Both the position numbers and the translations under genes were made by a program. The notes below the pieces were generated by a model. The model saw only the letters and a list, made by a program, of their open reading frames with translations, made no database searches and was not told the DNA's origin. 64,000 bases of DNA from Artocarpus heterophyllus. Its lineage: Eukaryota > Streptophyta > Magnoliopsida > Rosales > Moraceae. Every line of letters begins with the position of its first letter. Position 1 is the first letter of the stretch. The stretch spans positions 18,746,239 through 18,810,238 of the forward strand of contig CM046330.1 of NCBI GenBank assembly GCA_025403435.1, in the 5' to 3' direction. Positions 1 through 13,500 of the stretch are shown here, one piece after another.

Positions 1-479
1 AACTCCACCTTCAACAATCATAAGTATTTCCAAAGTAAAGAAGAAAGAATCTCTCCAACACCAAAAGTTAAATGGACAAGTTACAATGTGTTTGCCGAAA
101 TCATTATCGGTGCCTAAAACGGAGTTTCAACCACGTTTTGAGGTCGGTTTTCCTATCTATTTTCATATAAAATTTTTACTATGAGATTATAGTATATGTA
201 AAAATAATTTTATTGGTTTAATGTTTTAGGAAACAATTTTTTGTGATTATTATTCCTAATCTCATTTTTAGGCTGAAAATCCATACTATAGGATTTTCTG
301 GGAAGAGTAGAAATACGATTTTGAGAAAATTCCTATTTAGGCATTGTTTATATACATGTTAGGTATCTCTTACAAAAATTTTGGATTTAAATACACTAGT
401 TTTGGTATTTTTAGAGAATTTATACTAAATGTTGTTTCTTACAATTCTTAAACTACCCTCAAATGTGATGATTTTTTGA

Positions 480-1340
480 TAATATTTTAGGATGTGTTTA
501 ATGCTAAAAAGAATTAATATGTATAGTTATTGTTGGAAAATTTTAGTTCTATACAAACACAAGAAATTAAGTTAAAAATCTTAAAAGATACTATGCTCAC
601 TATTTTAGCATTATTCTAGTAATGTTTTTGTAAAAGTTAGAATATTAGGAAAATAATTATAGTGATCCAAACATAATAAAAATAAATTTAATCCTATATA
701 TAGATATTAAGAATGTTATGCTAAAATTTCAGACCAATTAGAATTTTATGTGATTTTAAAAGATTCCTTGATCATTGACTTGCCGTAGTTTTTTCTAGTG
801 ATAGTTTGTTTTGTGATTGCTAAAATATAAGAACATGTTTATAATAGCTCAAACTTGATGAAATTAAATCTACTTATATATTCGGATGTCTAGTATATCT
901 TGTTAAAATTTCAAAGCCATTATATTTTTTATGAGTTTTATAAAATCGCTTATTGCTTGTTGCTCATACTATTTTTCCAACCATAGTGTTATGAATTGAA
1001 AAATATGAAATAATTGCTTATAATAATCCAAATGTAATGAAATTAAATCTAGTGATATTTATAGATGTTTAGAAATCTTTGTAAAAATTTTCAGATCTAT
1101 TTGAATTTTGTGTTATTTTTAAAAATTTATGGACTAGTAGCTACCAGTGTTATTTTTCTAGAAACAGAGTAGTGTATTTGAAAATATGAAAATAGTATTT
1201 ACAATAATAAAAAAATTATGAAATTTAATCTAATGGTATGTAAGGATGTTAGGAATGTCGTATTAAACATTCAAAGTCATTAAAATTTTCTATAATTTTA
1301 AAAAAATCGTTGTGTACTAACTTCCGGGTGGAATTTATTG
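480..1340. repeat. Degenerate ~180-bp tandem repeat, about 4-5 units
   Basis: Related blocks recur at about 661, 841, 1021 and 1201, a period of roughly 180 bp, with a weaker fifth block before 661. Each has a TCCAAA..ATGAAATTAAATCTA-like start, a GGATGTTAGGAATG-like middle and a CTAGTGATAG-like end. The units differ by many substitutions, so the array is old. The period resembles satellite monomers, but so few and so diverged units more likely come from a retrotransposon LTR or UTR. No coding potential is visible. Confidence 0.6.
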
Positions 1341-3650
1341 AATCTGCCTAGAATGTGGTGTCTTTGTATAAGTTCTTCTAAGTAATTAAGCATGGTATTG
1401 CTTGTTTCCATGATAATGTATATGATATTTTGAGTATATTTTTACACCAAGAATGTTTCTTTTATCATCATGTTATAATATTAAAGACGTTTAAGGCACT
1501 TAAGTTGTTGGAAGTAGAGAGGAACCATCCACTTGTAAGAGATTAAGTAATTAGCCATCAGTCAAGTAAGTACATTCTTACCTACAACATGATAAAAGAT
1601 TATAAAAAGTTTTGAGAAATATTATGGGTTATTATGTTATTAATATTTATGCATTTATCTTTCAAAAGATCCTTTTTATAAAAGTTTTGAAGATTGTTAT
1701 TTTACGAATGTTTTTAACGTATGTTTTATGATGCATATGATGTTTTCTCAAAAATCTACATATATATGTTATCATATAATCAAAGTGTTGCACACCTAAT
1801 GATGATGTTAGTATACCAAGATGGACTTCCCTTAAGGTGGACTTGTCATATTTGGTTTGGGATTAGTTACCCCTCACCTCTCGTGACGGCTTGCCATAAT
1901 GATATTAATGGTACAACGCTAGGGCCCTATAGGATAAAATGAATAGTTTTGATATAGAAAAAGGAAAAAGAAAAATATGTTCTTACAAAGTGTGCTTTAT
2001 GCACTATAATGATTATGTCAAAGATTCAATGACTAATGTTACATTTAAAGTTACTATAATGTTTTGTGAGATCCCATATGTACTTACTAAGCTTAATGAT
2101 TACTTAAGTTATATCATATTATAGATAAGGCTAAAGCTACAGCTATAGATGGATGATGGACAAAAAGATGTGTGTGCAAGGGATATGGCGTTGGAACACG
2201 GAGTCACATTATGAAATAAAATAATAATGATACATTAAATTTATTTCTACATATTATGAGACTTATTTAATTATTATGTTTTTATTACTTTCATGAACTC
2301 GATGTTATGTTGTCGGATTGTCAAACTTTGGGTTGTAATAATTTATGTGTTGTAATTTGATTTCACATTACATACCTATTACGTTAAGAGTAAATATTTC
2401 GGCAGGTAGTCGGTTGGCTGAATACGTTGGGTATTCCATTGGGCTAATTGAGAAGGAAAACAGTTAAAGTAAGCAAGTATTGAATCTATTTCAAAGTTAC
2501 GATTATGTGAAATTTAAGTAGTATATATTTAGAAATAAACTAAATGTTTAAAAATAAATTAAGGTTTTAATTTATATGTTCGTATAGGGGTATTAAATAA
2601 AAAAAATTACTCCAAAATTCCTAGGTAAGTAATTAGATAATACTTATATATTTGGGTTTTCTTATCGAATAATTAAGAGATAACGATGAAAGTTAACAAT
2701 TCATGTGACGTCCATAAGGAGGCATTACATTGGATGCGTGGCCTATGACTGAAGCAACGGCTTGGATGAATGAGGCTTCTAGTTGAACCAAAGGAATGCT
2801 GAGGACCGTCAGATGGTTTAAAGTAAGCTAATCTCGCGGCTAGAAAGGAGGGAGCACAAGCTTAAGGTATCAGTGGCCACATGCAAGTGACCCGTTTGCT
2901 AAGACTGTGACAAACATGTAGGGCCTCTGATTGAATTTAAAACATTTTTTTTCTTTTTCTTTTCACTTTTTTTTCCTTTCTTTTCTTTTCTCCCTGTCTA
3001 ACTTCCATCCACTCCATGACAACAATTTTTTTTATTTATTTTTTTAAATGATGGCCCCATTAATTATTTTGGTGTCGTTTTGTTCCCTTTTTTGCTCCAT
3101 AATTCAATTGTAAAAACAATATTTAAAACAAAATTAATTATTTTATGAACATAATATTTACAATAATTATTAAAATAAAAAATAAACTAACAACGCATAA
3201 AAACTTACTAGTATAAAAATATGGTACAGAGTTAATTTGGTTATAGTGGAAACACTACTTAAGACACAAAATATTTTGAAAAATTACCAAAAATATATTA
3301 CAACATATTTGTAAACTCAAAACATACTATATAAGTCACTAAGATTGAAAATAAAATTACAACATGAAAACTAGTGGTTTTTATCGATCGGACACAAGAC
3401 AAATACTTTACACACATAAAAGACTTTAAAAATTTTCAAAAATATACTTAAACATAAAAACACATGAAAAGCACATAATTAAACATATTTTTACATTAAG
3501 ATACTAAAATAACATAAAACACAAAAATGTTATTAATTAGAGGATTTAATAAGAAATAAAAACATAAATAAATGATTTTAACCTTAAGAAATGTACACTT
3601 TTACAATCTGATCACCATACTATGAAATTAGTGAGCTAGTATTAGGGCTC
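1341..3650. other. Intergenic AT-rich DNA, no gene seen
   Basis: Only short unsupported open frames occur here. A less AT-rich patch at about 2700-2935 looks like a remnant of an unidentified retroelement, but no domain or terminal motif could be read. The stretch at 2941-3060 is T-rich. Confidence 0.5.
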
Positions 3651-3875
3651 GATGGATATATATTATCAAGCTTCCATAATTATAAGTTAAATAATCTTAC
3701 ATTATTTAGTTATTAATTATCAACTTTAATGTCATTCATCATACTGATTTATGAGGCTCCGATTAGTGTTTCCTATGATCTTTCATATTATATGTATCCT
3801 AATAGGTCACCCATAGTTCCTTTAAAAACAAGTTTCATTTTACCTTCTCAACTATTTTATCCCAAAGTTTCATTT
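3651..3875 (+). repeat. Dispersed direct repeat, copy 1 (partner at 6646-6918)
   Basis: This block and 6646-6918 share a series of matching stretches in the same order and orientation, including TATTATCAAGCT, GATTTATGAG.CTCCGATTAG and TAAAAACAAGTTT. The second copy has small insertions. It is probably two remnants of one dispersed repeat family, about 3 kb apart. The family is not identified. Confidence 0.6.
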
Positions 3876-3898
3876 TCACTTATTTCTTCTAAACTCCC

Positions 3899-4050
3899 AT
3901 TTAGGAAGGGTTTGCTGATATTTTCTTATCTTTAATACTTAATTCATCTTCTTTAGTATTCAAATTCAGATATCGGTAAACAACATCTACTTATTAAATA
4001 AGTTACGTGCTAAAAATGTGAAAAAATATGTAAGCAAACCCTTCCTAAAT
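3899..4050. mobile_element. Small foldback/MITE-like element (~152 bp)
   Basis: The ends form an inverted repeat: ATTTAGGAAGGGTTTGCT at the left and its exact reverse complement at 4033-4050, extending imperfectly to about 30 bp per arm. The interior is AT-rich and non-coding. I could not find a convincing target-site duplication, so the superfamily is unknown. Confidence 0.5.
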
Positions 4051-4211
4051 AGCAGTTCAGATAAAAAAAAAAAAGGCGTCAAGTGAACATGTAAACATAA
4101 TATAAAACTTAAAAGTAATAAAATCTCATTTTTACTCTTATAGGCGACCCATGTGCAAATCACACAGGCTTTATTTGTCTATTTGAATAGAAGATTGGAA
4201 ACTAAAGAGAA

Positions 4212-4327
4212 AAAGTGAGGAGCTTTGAAAGTTCAAGGGAAAAATGATGATTTTAAAAATTTAGGAGGCAAAGTGAGGAGTTTTAAAAATTCAAAGGATA
4301 AAGTAGTGATTTTTAAAGTCCAAGGGG
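4212..4327. repeat. ~29-bp minisatellite, four units
   Basis: Four units starting near 4212, 4241, 4270 and 4300 follow the pattern AAAGTGAGGAGTTTTAAAAA. The last unit runs into the duplicated ANGUSTIFOLIA upstream sequence. The array lies at the edge of the duplicated block and may mark the breakpoint. Confidence 0.6.
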
Positions 4328-4835
4328 CATATTGTGGGACATGATCATAATTGACAACAATTAGAGGGGCATATAATAGTAAACATAGAAAGAAAAAATC
4401 CAAAATAGGGTGTAAAGCGAATCCTAGCAAAAGATGCTCCTACTTCTTTAAATTGAACCTTCCTCTTCTCTCAAAAGGAGACAACAAAGATGAGACGATG
4501 ACCTCTAATTGAACACAAAAAAATGACATCTCACCGAAACCCAATTGCCAGCCATTGAAAGCATTGAAATTCTAATTTAGTCCCCAAAATTACAACAATA
4601 AACCCTCGCCCTTCATTTCCAACAACAAATGAATGAATCATAAAGCAATGAAACCACCACACACGCCCTCTAACCATTGGTGAACACAGCAGCAATACAG
4701 TGTGAGACTCAAAATGACAACGTCCATGAGCGGCGCAAGGCACAGATCAGTTGTAGCAATGCACCACCGCAACACCCTACTCCTTCCCTCCCCTTAGTCA
4801 TCTCCTTCAACTGCATCGAAGATTGCGCCCTAAAT
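4319..4835 (+). pseudogene. Decayed partial duplicate of the ANGUSTIFOLIA promoter, 5' UTR and first codons
   Basis: This block aligns almost end to end with 10,084-10,627, the upstream region and start of the AN gene. Shared landmarks include ATTGTGGGACATGATC, the phrase around AATCCTAGCAAAA and the CGTCCATGAGCGGCGCAAGG start context. The copied ATG is at 4726. The reading frame matches AN for about a dozen codons, then shifts and ends at a TAG near 4797. Homology stops at about 4835, inside what is codon ~36 of AN, so all other exons are missing. Many differences are C-to-T or G-to-A relative to the functional copy, as expected for methylated DNA free of selection. It is a truncated DNA-level duplicate: it carries non-transcribed upstream sequence, so it is not a processed retrocopy. 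Confidence 0.85.
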
Positions 4836-6645
4836 CTAGAACCTATAACTTGAGGATGATGCTCTTGATGTCTCACTTGGGCTTTTAATTCATGAAACCT
4901 ATTCAACATAATCATCCTTAATCTTGCACAGATTGACAGGTCATGCAATTTAAAATAAAACACACAAAAAAAATGATTAAAACAAGATTTTTTCAAATTG
5001 TTGTAGCAATTTCTTCAAATGCCATGCTAAAATAGCCACTTACCTTAGCTTTCTCATGTGCATAAAATTACACCCTGAGTCGCATCAGTCCAGAGTTCGC
5101 ATCAGTCCAAGAAGTCACTAGTTTGCTCAACCTTAGAAAAAAACCCATCAATGAACGTGTCGCTATCATTTTTTTGCAATCAATTTTATTTCACAATACC
5201 CAAAACAAAACCCTAATTAATATCCGTAATTATTCCCTCCAAAATTCATCCTCAACATTCATTTACTAAAATCCATCATCCCCCTAAGTGAACTCATGTA
5301 TGCCTCATGCAATCTCCAATTTGACGGATGTTAGTTAGTTTTATTCTTTTGTACCTAAATCGAAAAGTTGACCTAGTTAAATAAAAAAAAAAGAATGAGG
5401 ATCAAATCCAAACTTTTTAAAAACATTGAGGACCTCCTTGACTATTTATGCTTTTTTTAGTTAGTTTGTTTGGTCCACTTTGTTTGCAATTTTTGGTAAT
5501 TCATGAGCATCATCAACCTATGAAACAGTTGAATTACAATTCATCTTATTATGAAGCTCCTAATTTCTTTGTGTTTGCTTAATTTTGTGCATTGTCTTGT
5601 CTTTTCTATTATTTGGATACTGAAAGGAAGGGATTAAGTTCTAAAGGTTTGTTTTGTTAGAAAAATAGTAATATTTAAGCAACAAAATTCAAACATTTTA
5701 TAAACTAGATACTGACTCATATTGTTATGCATAATAAATTATTTCAAAATTTAGTTCATACCTCTAAGAGACAAAACCAAATGCCAAAACAAAAATTTAG
5801 TGAATCTCCAATAATGGATCTTCAACACTAATCTCCTTCAGCAGATCATTGGGTGGGTGGACACAACGCTACAAGTCTTCACCCCTAGATTTCTCCTTCC
5901 AACCATTGAAGTGTACAAAAGAATTTATTACTAAAGATGAACAATGAATTCTCTCCCTAGAAATATGCACTTAGTTAATTTAAAGAAATTATGGAGACCC
6001 ATTGTTTCAATTTATGTAATATAGTAAAAGGCATTCCGGTCAATCTGGGAAGCTTAGAAACCTTGTCTCTCAAGCTTTCCCACTATGCACACTCACCGAA
6101 GGGATATCCCTATGGTCTACGCTACCCGCAGGGAAATTCTCCTATGGCGTGTGCCGACAACACCATAACATGTAGTCTAAATTTTGTTTCTTTTTAATAT
6201 AGGAAACTGTTATTTTTTGCATTGCCCATGATATTTCTAGTTCAAATGATTCTAATCTTTTTAAGAAAAAATATTTCAATTTAAATTAGGATAATTTCAT
6301 GATGAAAATTAACTAATTTAAAGAATTATAAAATAATGAATGATCCTTAATTTAAATTCAATTAGGATTTACATTAATTATTTAAATTTAATATTTAAAT
6401 AATTAATTATCCAAAATCCCAAACTTAATTTGACTAATTTTTTTTAAAATTAATTAAACAACAAATTTCTCAAAATAGCCACGTAATAGGTGCCACATGC
6501 AATCCACTTGGACTACGCCTAGTGCCAACAGTCCAACTAGACTGATGTGCACTACAAGTTCAAGCCTAGTATTTTTAAACTAAAATACCTTCTAAATATC
6601 CATAATATTCGACCTTGTCTTAATCCGTAACTGAAATTAGTAACA

Positions 6646-6918
6646 AATGGATACATATTATCAAGCTCCTATAATTATAAATAAAATAATCTTAGATTAT
6701 CTATTTACTCTTAGATTATTTATCTACTTATTGTCAACTTCAATATCATTCCACTATAGCCCAAAAGCTACATTGTGGAGAGTATATTGATTTATGAGAC
6801 TCCGATTAGTCTTATCCATAATCTTTCATATTATGTGTATCCCAATAGGTTAGCCATAATTGGTTTAAAAACAAGTTTTGTTTTATTTTCTTAACTATTT
6901 TATCTCAAAATTCTATTA
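6646..6918 (+). repeat. Dispersed direct repeat, copy 2 (partner at 3651-3875)
   Basis: Same family and orientation as 3651-3875. This copy carries an extra duplicated ATCTTAGATTAT-type segment and an extra stretch around 6755-6790 that copy 1 lacks. Confidence 0.6.
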
Positions 6919-9728
6919 TTTCATTTAGTTGGAAATTTTCTATATATAACAAATACAAATAAAATATCATCCAAGTATCATAAGTATCTAGATGACTACG
7001 GCCCTATCTTTTCCAATTTCTCGAATAATGCACACTCTTATTAAGGAGTTATGAATTCCATAGCTATGGATCATGCTCTCATAAAATATAGGTCATGCCT
7101 TCGACAAATTGACAAATAGAGGCTTTGCTTGGCCAACTAGTTGGAATTATTAGTTCTAATTGCTAAGTTTCAATTGCTACAATGTAAAGCTCTCACAAGC
7201 TATAGTGTTTTGGTTTCAACTTAGAGTTTTAACTATGTTCACAATCACTTTAAGAACCATCGATCATCAAAGTTTCTCTTTTTGGTGCATCAAAAATGCA
7301 AGCTACAATCATGGAGTCACAAACCTTCTGCAAGATTAAGACTATACATAAATGATTATCAAAGTGAATTCATCTATGCAAACTAAATTATTAATAAATT
7401 AATTAACACTTTAGGTCCAGTCCAATAATGACCTCTGCTTAGGTTTAGTGTTCGGTCTTAAAAAGTACAATCCGATATAACGCTAAGTATAAGGTTCTCC
7501 AAATCATAAAACTTGGTGAATCCGAGATCATACCCACAAGGAAAAAATATTGCTAAGGTCCAATATATTTCTTATATTAACTATTTATTTATTTTAAAGC
7601 TAAAAAATATGAAGATTAATATTTATTCTTTACAAAATAAATTCACAATATTTATATATTTTTACAACATTTTTTTTCATTTTTAGATTTTTATGATTTT
7701 TGGAATTTCAATAACAAGAAATGTAGCTTAAATTAAAATGGAACTTCAACAACAAGTGTAATTAATTAAAAATAATTTTAATAAAAGTAACAACACTGGT
7801 AACTAGAAGTTTAGAGAGATAGATTAGCAATTATAACAAAGCTAAGATTCAAAGGTTCCATTCAAGCAGTTAACTTAACTATATTTTAGTTTTCATATTT
7901 ATTTATTAATTGGTTTAAGAATACATTATGCCATCTTATATTTGACAATAATTCAAGTATTATCAAGCATTTATAGTGTTATTTCATGTCTATAATGCAG
8001 TAAAAATGGAACTTAATAAACTAACAAAATTGTAACATTACTTAACTAAAATAATAATCAAAATAATAAGTTAAGCATTTACCGAGTCATTCTCATCTAC
8101 AACTAATTAAGGCCCTCCCAAGCATTAACTGTCACAGTCTATGTCGTTAAAAAATAAAAATCAAAATTTTTGTTGAGTTCTAGCTAAGAAAATACTAAAA
8201 TAGTAAGTTTTCAAATTATTTTGACATTATAATTGCTTCTAAAACTAAGAAAAACGAAAAAAATATTTAAGGTAATTTTGTCATAATTTCAACTCTCACC
8301 TCAACTAAAAAGAGAAATTAAAGAGACATTTACAATTAAATACTAGAAATATTATTGAGAATAATTTTCATAACATAAACTGAGAAATATTTTATAAAAA
8401 ATTAGACTAAAAATTGAACATAAAAACTAAAACTAAAATTTAAACTATTTATAGAAATAGTAAATTTCTACCATAAAGAGGTTGTTGAACACAGGGAAGA
8501 ACCCCTTTTATAATGAATGAAATTTACTGTTTATAATTTTTTAAATAATTTTTTTACTATTATTTTTTTTTTACTTTAACGGATCAAATTGTGCAAATTT
8601 TGGGATTCTTAAACATTTTTTTCTTCCTTTTTCTCTCCATTTCAGCCTTCTTAGGAATCTAAGAATCTGGTCGTTATTCGGTGTAGCACGGTGGCAGGCT
8701 GTATAAAGGTGCACTCCCAAGCGCTTAATGAGTGCTCCAACAGCCAGAGTTCGAGGAGAAAGTCTGGGACTAGGTGGGCCAAGTGGGGCTAGAATTGAGA
8801 CAATTATCGACCGTTGAGCTAGAAATAGACGACTGAAATGATGGGCTTACGAACAAATGCTAAGGCCGCTTACATGGGACTTAACAAGCTAGACAGATGT
8901 GGGACCTGCCTATCGCACACACTGACGTGCGCAATGACGCATGACACGCATCACTAGTCCAACGGTCCTGGGCGAATGACGTACTAACACATTATTTTTA
9001 CGATTTTAATTAATTTTTTTAAAAAACTAATATTTTACATACGAATCGATTCTAAAAATTATCGAAACTATTATTAAACATAAAAACATATTAAAAACTC
9101 ATAATTAAATATATTTTTACACTAAGACATTAAAATACTATTAAACACATAGTTGCTTTAATTAAGAAGTTTAACGAAAAATATTAATGCAATGATTAAT
9201 TTTAGCTTTAAAAAATATACATTTTCTAAGTCTCATCATCTAGTATATTAATATGTCTACCGTGGAGCTAGCTTGCTCACGACTGCTAAGATAAACTGCT
9301 CTCTTGATTAGATATATATTCTTATTACAGTTTTATCAAAAGTTTTTGTTTTTATTATGCATATAAACCTATATAAGCATGATTCAAGACGTAGTGTTAA
9401 TAGTCACGATATTTTTTGCTTGCCGTACACTCAATTATATGAAAGGAAATTGGACAAATTCTTTATTCAACATGTAAATATATCATGAAACCTAACGGTT
9501 CCGTGGACAATTTCTTTATTGAACATGTAAAGCATTTACAATACATGGCGTCCCACTTACTCTAAGTGAGTATATGTGACGCACATTCCATCCCATGCCC
9601 TTTCGATACTTCTAAACCTCCTAGCCTTTAGAGCCTTAATAAGCCTTGATAAAATAGGCCAATTGGTTGTTCTCAGAGCTCGTAAATTGTTTTCTTTTCC
9701 ACGCCGTTTTTTTTTTTTTTTGTTTTTT

Positions 9729-9970
9729 TGAATCACTGCCTTGTTGCATGCTTGTTTACTGCCTTCATAACAAGATAGATTTTACAACCTCATTAATGTC
9801 GCCCTCATAAAATTTAAATTGTTATTTCAATATATATCTTGCCACATTATTTTTTTTTCTTAAATCATTGATTTGTTGCATGAATGCTTACTTTCTTTAT
9901 AACAGGATAGATTTTACGACCTCATTAATATCACCTTTACAAAATTTAAATTGTTATTACGATATAAATA
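9729..9970. repeat. Tandem duplication of ~125 bp
   Basis: Two consecutive units share TTGTTGCATG, a GATAGATTTTAC.ACCTCATTAAT-like stretch and AAAATTTAAATTGTTATT, at about 9735-9830 and 9865-9965. They lie about 300 bp upstream of the AN promoter block. Confidence 0.65.
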
Positions 9971-10083
9971 TATATATTTTTTGTTCAAATTTCTTTTCCA
10001 AACAGTGTTAAGGGTGATTCTTTTTAAATGGATTAATGGTTAATTTTTTAAACTTAGCTAGCGAGTGATATGAAAACGTTACC

Positions 10084-10517
10084 TCCAAGTGGCAAATTGT
10101 GGGACATGATCGTAATAAACAACAATTGGAGGGGCATGTAGTGGTAAACACAGAAATCGAAATCCAAAACAGGGCCCCGAGCGGAATCCTAGCAAAAAGA
10201 TGCTCCTACTCCTTTGAATTGAACCACCCCCTTCTGCTCTCAAAAGGGAGACGTTAGAGAGGAGAAGGTGACCTCCAATTGAACCCAGAAAACGACATCT
10301 CACCGGAACCCAACTGCCAGCCGTTGAAACCGCCGAAATTCCGATTTAGTCCTGGTAAGTCCCCGAAATTACGACAATAAACCCTAGCCCCTTATTTGCA
10401 ACAACAAACGAACAAATCAGAAAGCAGTGAAACCACCACTCACTCTCTTTCTCTCTCCCCCCTAACCGTCGGAGAACATAGCAGCAGCAGAGTGAGAGAC
10501 TCAAAACGACGACGTCC
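10084..10517 (+). promoter_or_regulatory. ANGUSTIFOLIA upstream region and 5' leader
   Basis: This block lies directly before the AN start codon and is shared with the pseudogene upstream, so the duplication preserved it as a unit. A pyrimidine-rich tract at about 10,436-10,468 (CT repeats then C-rich) fits a plant Y-patch near the transcription start. That tract is largely missing in the decayed copy. An inverted CCAAT (ATTGG) occurs near 10,122. No clear TATA box was found. The transcription start cannot be placed from sequence alone. Confidence 0.5.
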
Positions 10518-13500
10518 ATGAGCGGCGCAAGGCACAGATCCTCTGCGGCAATGCACCACTGCAGCAACCCTGCGCCTTCCCTCCCCTTAGTCGTCACCCT
10601 CAACTGCATCGAAGATTGCGCCCTAGAGCAGGAATCCCTCGCCGGAGTCGCCGGCGTCGAGCACGTGCCGCTCGCGCGCCTCGCCGATGGGAAGATCGAG
10701 TCTGCCGCCGCAGTTCTCCTCCACTCCCTCGCGTACCTGCCACGCGCCGCCCAGCGCCGTCTCCGACCCTACCAGCTCATCCTCTGCCTCGGCTCCGCCG
10801 ACCGCTCCGTCGACGCTGCCCTCGCGTCCGACCTCGGTCTCCGCCTCGTCCATGTCGACACCTCCCGAGCTGAGGAGATCGCAGACACCGTCATGGCGCT
10901 CATCCTTGGCCTCCTCCGCCGGACGCACCTCCTCTCGCGCCACGCGCTCTCGGCTTCTGGTTGGCTCGGCTCGGTCCAGCCGCTCTGCCGCGGGATGAGG
11001 CGCTGCCGTGGCCTTGTCTTGGGAATCGTCGGTAGATCTGCTTCGGCGCGATCTTTGGCTTCTCGGAGCTTGGCCTTCAAGATGAGCGTGCTCTACTTCG
11101 ATGTTCAAGAGGTAACCATTCTTTAGAGTTTTGTTTGCCATTCCCAAATTTAACAGAATCTACATTGAAAAGGTCGTACATTGGTCATTTTGGCCTAAAT
11201 TGCTCGAGTTTTTGCTAGCTGAAAATGTCGTTCGTTTGGATTTCACTAGTCTGATTTAAGCAATTTAATACGAATATACAATCATTTGACGAAAACCCTA
11301 TGTGAAAGTTTCTGGCTTTCTGCATTTTTGACATCAAGTTAAATAGCTTTAATTATAAAGCTGTTTTAGTTAGAAAATTGACTGACTTTTTATACTTGTC
11401 TTGAAGTTTAAACTTAAAGTCACAAGTTCAATTTGGACTAGCGAACTTTATCAAGGTATTTATTTCATCGGGTTTATAGTCATTAACTGCAGACTGACAT
11501 GCATATTTAGGCCATCCTGTGCTGTATGTATGTTGTTGATAACACTTTTTCTTTTTTGTATTTTTGGTTGAACCTGGTTTTATTCTATGTTAAGTTTTTT
11601 GTAATACACATTCTCACAGGAGGGTGGAAATGTGAAGAGTTCTAAAATAAGGTTTCCTTCGGCTGCCCGAAGAATGGATACTCTTAACGATTTACTCGCT
11701 GCCAGCGACCTGGTTTCGCTTCACTGTGCTCTGACAAATGAAACGATTCAGATTATAAATGCCGAATGTTTGCAGCACATAAAGCCTGGTACTATTTTTG
11801 TTCTCGACATTTTGTTGGAGTTCTCGTGTGCTTAAAGGTTTCATAGTTTGTTATGTTATATTAATGTTTTCTTTCCTTGTTGTGGATTAATTACCCCTTT
11901 CTTATAAAGGGGCGTTTCTTGTAAATTCTGGAAGCAGTCAGTTGTTGGATGATTGTGCTGTCAAGCAGCTCTTAATTGATGGAACCCTAGCAGGCTGTGC
12001 TCTGGACGGTGCTGAAGGGCCTCAGTGGATGGAAGCATGGGTATGCCACCTAGTTGTACAATATAAATTTATTATCTTGGGTCTTCTTCTAAGAAGCTAA
12101 AGGCGATCTTGTTTATTTATAATCATGCACATTTGCTTTAATAACACTTTAAAGTGTGCCAATTAATTTTCTTCTCTTGTCTTTTATCCTCGTCTCAATT
12201 TCAGCTTGGGTCATGCTCGTTATCTTATTGGCTGTTACCAATGAATATAAAGTATTTTTGTTCTTTGTTGATCTTTTGGTTGGGATAACGTTGTTGAAAA
12301 AGGCTTTCACGTTTAATTTCCAGCTATGCCTTTCTTCAGGTGAAGGAAATGCCGAATGTTCTCATACTTCCGCGTAGTGCAGATTATAGTGAAGAAGTAT
12401 GGATAGAGATTAGAGATAAAGCTATCTCCATATTGCAGACTTTCTTCTTGGAGGGAGTTGTTCCAAAAAATGCAGTTTCTGATGAGGACGAAGAAGAGAC
12501 AAGTGCAATAGGTAATGAAAAAGAAGCATATGACAAACCAGAAGATGGAAGTCCTCTGCAGGGTTCTGTTGGTGAGAAGTTGACAGATGCTGTTCAAGTA
12601 AGTCAAGAAAACTCCTGTAACAAAGGAGCTGCTGAGGCAAAAGAGTCTTCTGTGCAACCTCAGGGTTCAGGAGTGACTCAAACTACTGCCACCCGATCTG
12701 ATGGAAGGCGCAGCAGATCTGGCAGGAAAGCAAAAAAGAGGCACACGCGTCAAAAATCCTGGCAAAAAGCAGATGACCCGTCTGCCCTAGAAAAGGAGAG
12801 TACCTCACATCGTGATGATGATAATGCTATGAGTGGAACGGATCAGGCTTTGAGTTCTAGTTCTCGATTTGGATCCCCTGAAGACTCAAGAAGTAGAAAG
12901 GCACCAATTGAAGCCGTTCAAGAATCACCTTCCAGCCAGCTTTCAAAATCTATTAAGAGACTTGGTGGGAAGCCAGGTGAACTGTTGAAAGATGGGTATA
13001 TTGTTGCCCTGTATTCAAGAGATCACCCTGCTCTGCACGTTTCCAGACAAAGAGCTAAAGGTGGTGGTTGGTTCCTAGATACCATCTCAGGTGTAACAAA
13101 AAGGGACCCTGCAGCGCAATTTCTTGTTGCGTCCAGAAGCAAGGTTTGATAACTTATTTATTCTCTCTGGCTTGTCTTTTCATTTTTTTTTTTAATGGTA
13201 GCTGGTGTGGTTAGGTTGTTCCTCTCTCAAGCCGGATAGCTGATATGAAATTATCAATGCACTTGTGTAGGACACCATTGGGTTGCGATCATTTGCTGCT
13301 GGTGGCAAACTATTGCAGGTAATTTTAAATTACAATGTGCTAGAATCAATAGGCCTCATCTTTATTGTGTACCATTTTTCCTTTTGCAAGTAATGTATTG
13401 GATTCTGATGCCTAAAAGCACTTGGAATAAAAATATTTATCATAAAGCTGATAGCCTGACTTTTCAATTATCAAGCTTCATCTTGTGCTACCACTAAATT

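Larger units (their letters stand above)
4836..10083. other. Intergenic AT-rich DNA with repeat remnants, no gene seen
   Basis: No coding region is supported. Recognisable pieces are the second copy of the dispersed repeat (6646-6918), a stretch at about 3420-3580 that resembles 9060-9200, and a less AT-rich patch at about 8640-8990 that may come from a retroelement. None has readable protein domains. Poly-A and poly-T runs are frequent. Confidence 0.5.

Noticed and set aside
1721..2124. Two adjacent plus-strand frames suggesting a small gene
   Set aside because: They are short, in AT-rich repeat DNA, with no domain, splice pattern or promoter evidence.
4531..4996. Minus-strand frames over the AN pseudogene
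   Set aside because: They are antisense to the duplicated AN 5' region, and similar minus-strand frames at 10,079-10,609 arise only because the DNA is duplicated.
5991..6197. 68-codon frame in a less AT-rich patch
   Set aside because: No domain or homologue recognised, and the surroundings are repeat remnants.
10623..11147. 174-codon open frame on the minus strand opposite AN exon 1
   Set aside because: It is a shadow of the GC-rich AN exon. The plus-strand product is a clear family match and this one matches nothing I know.
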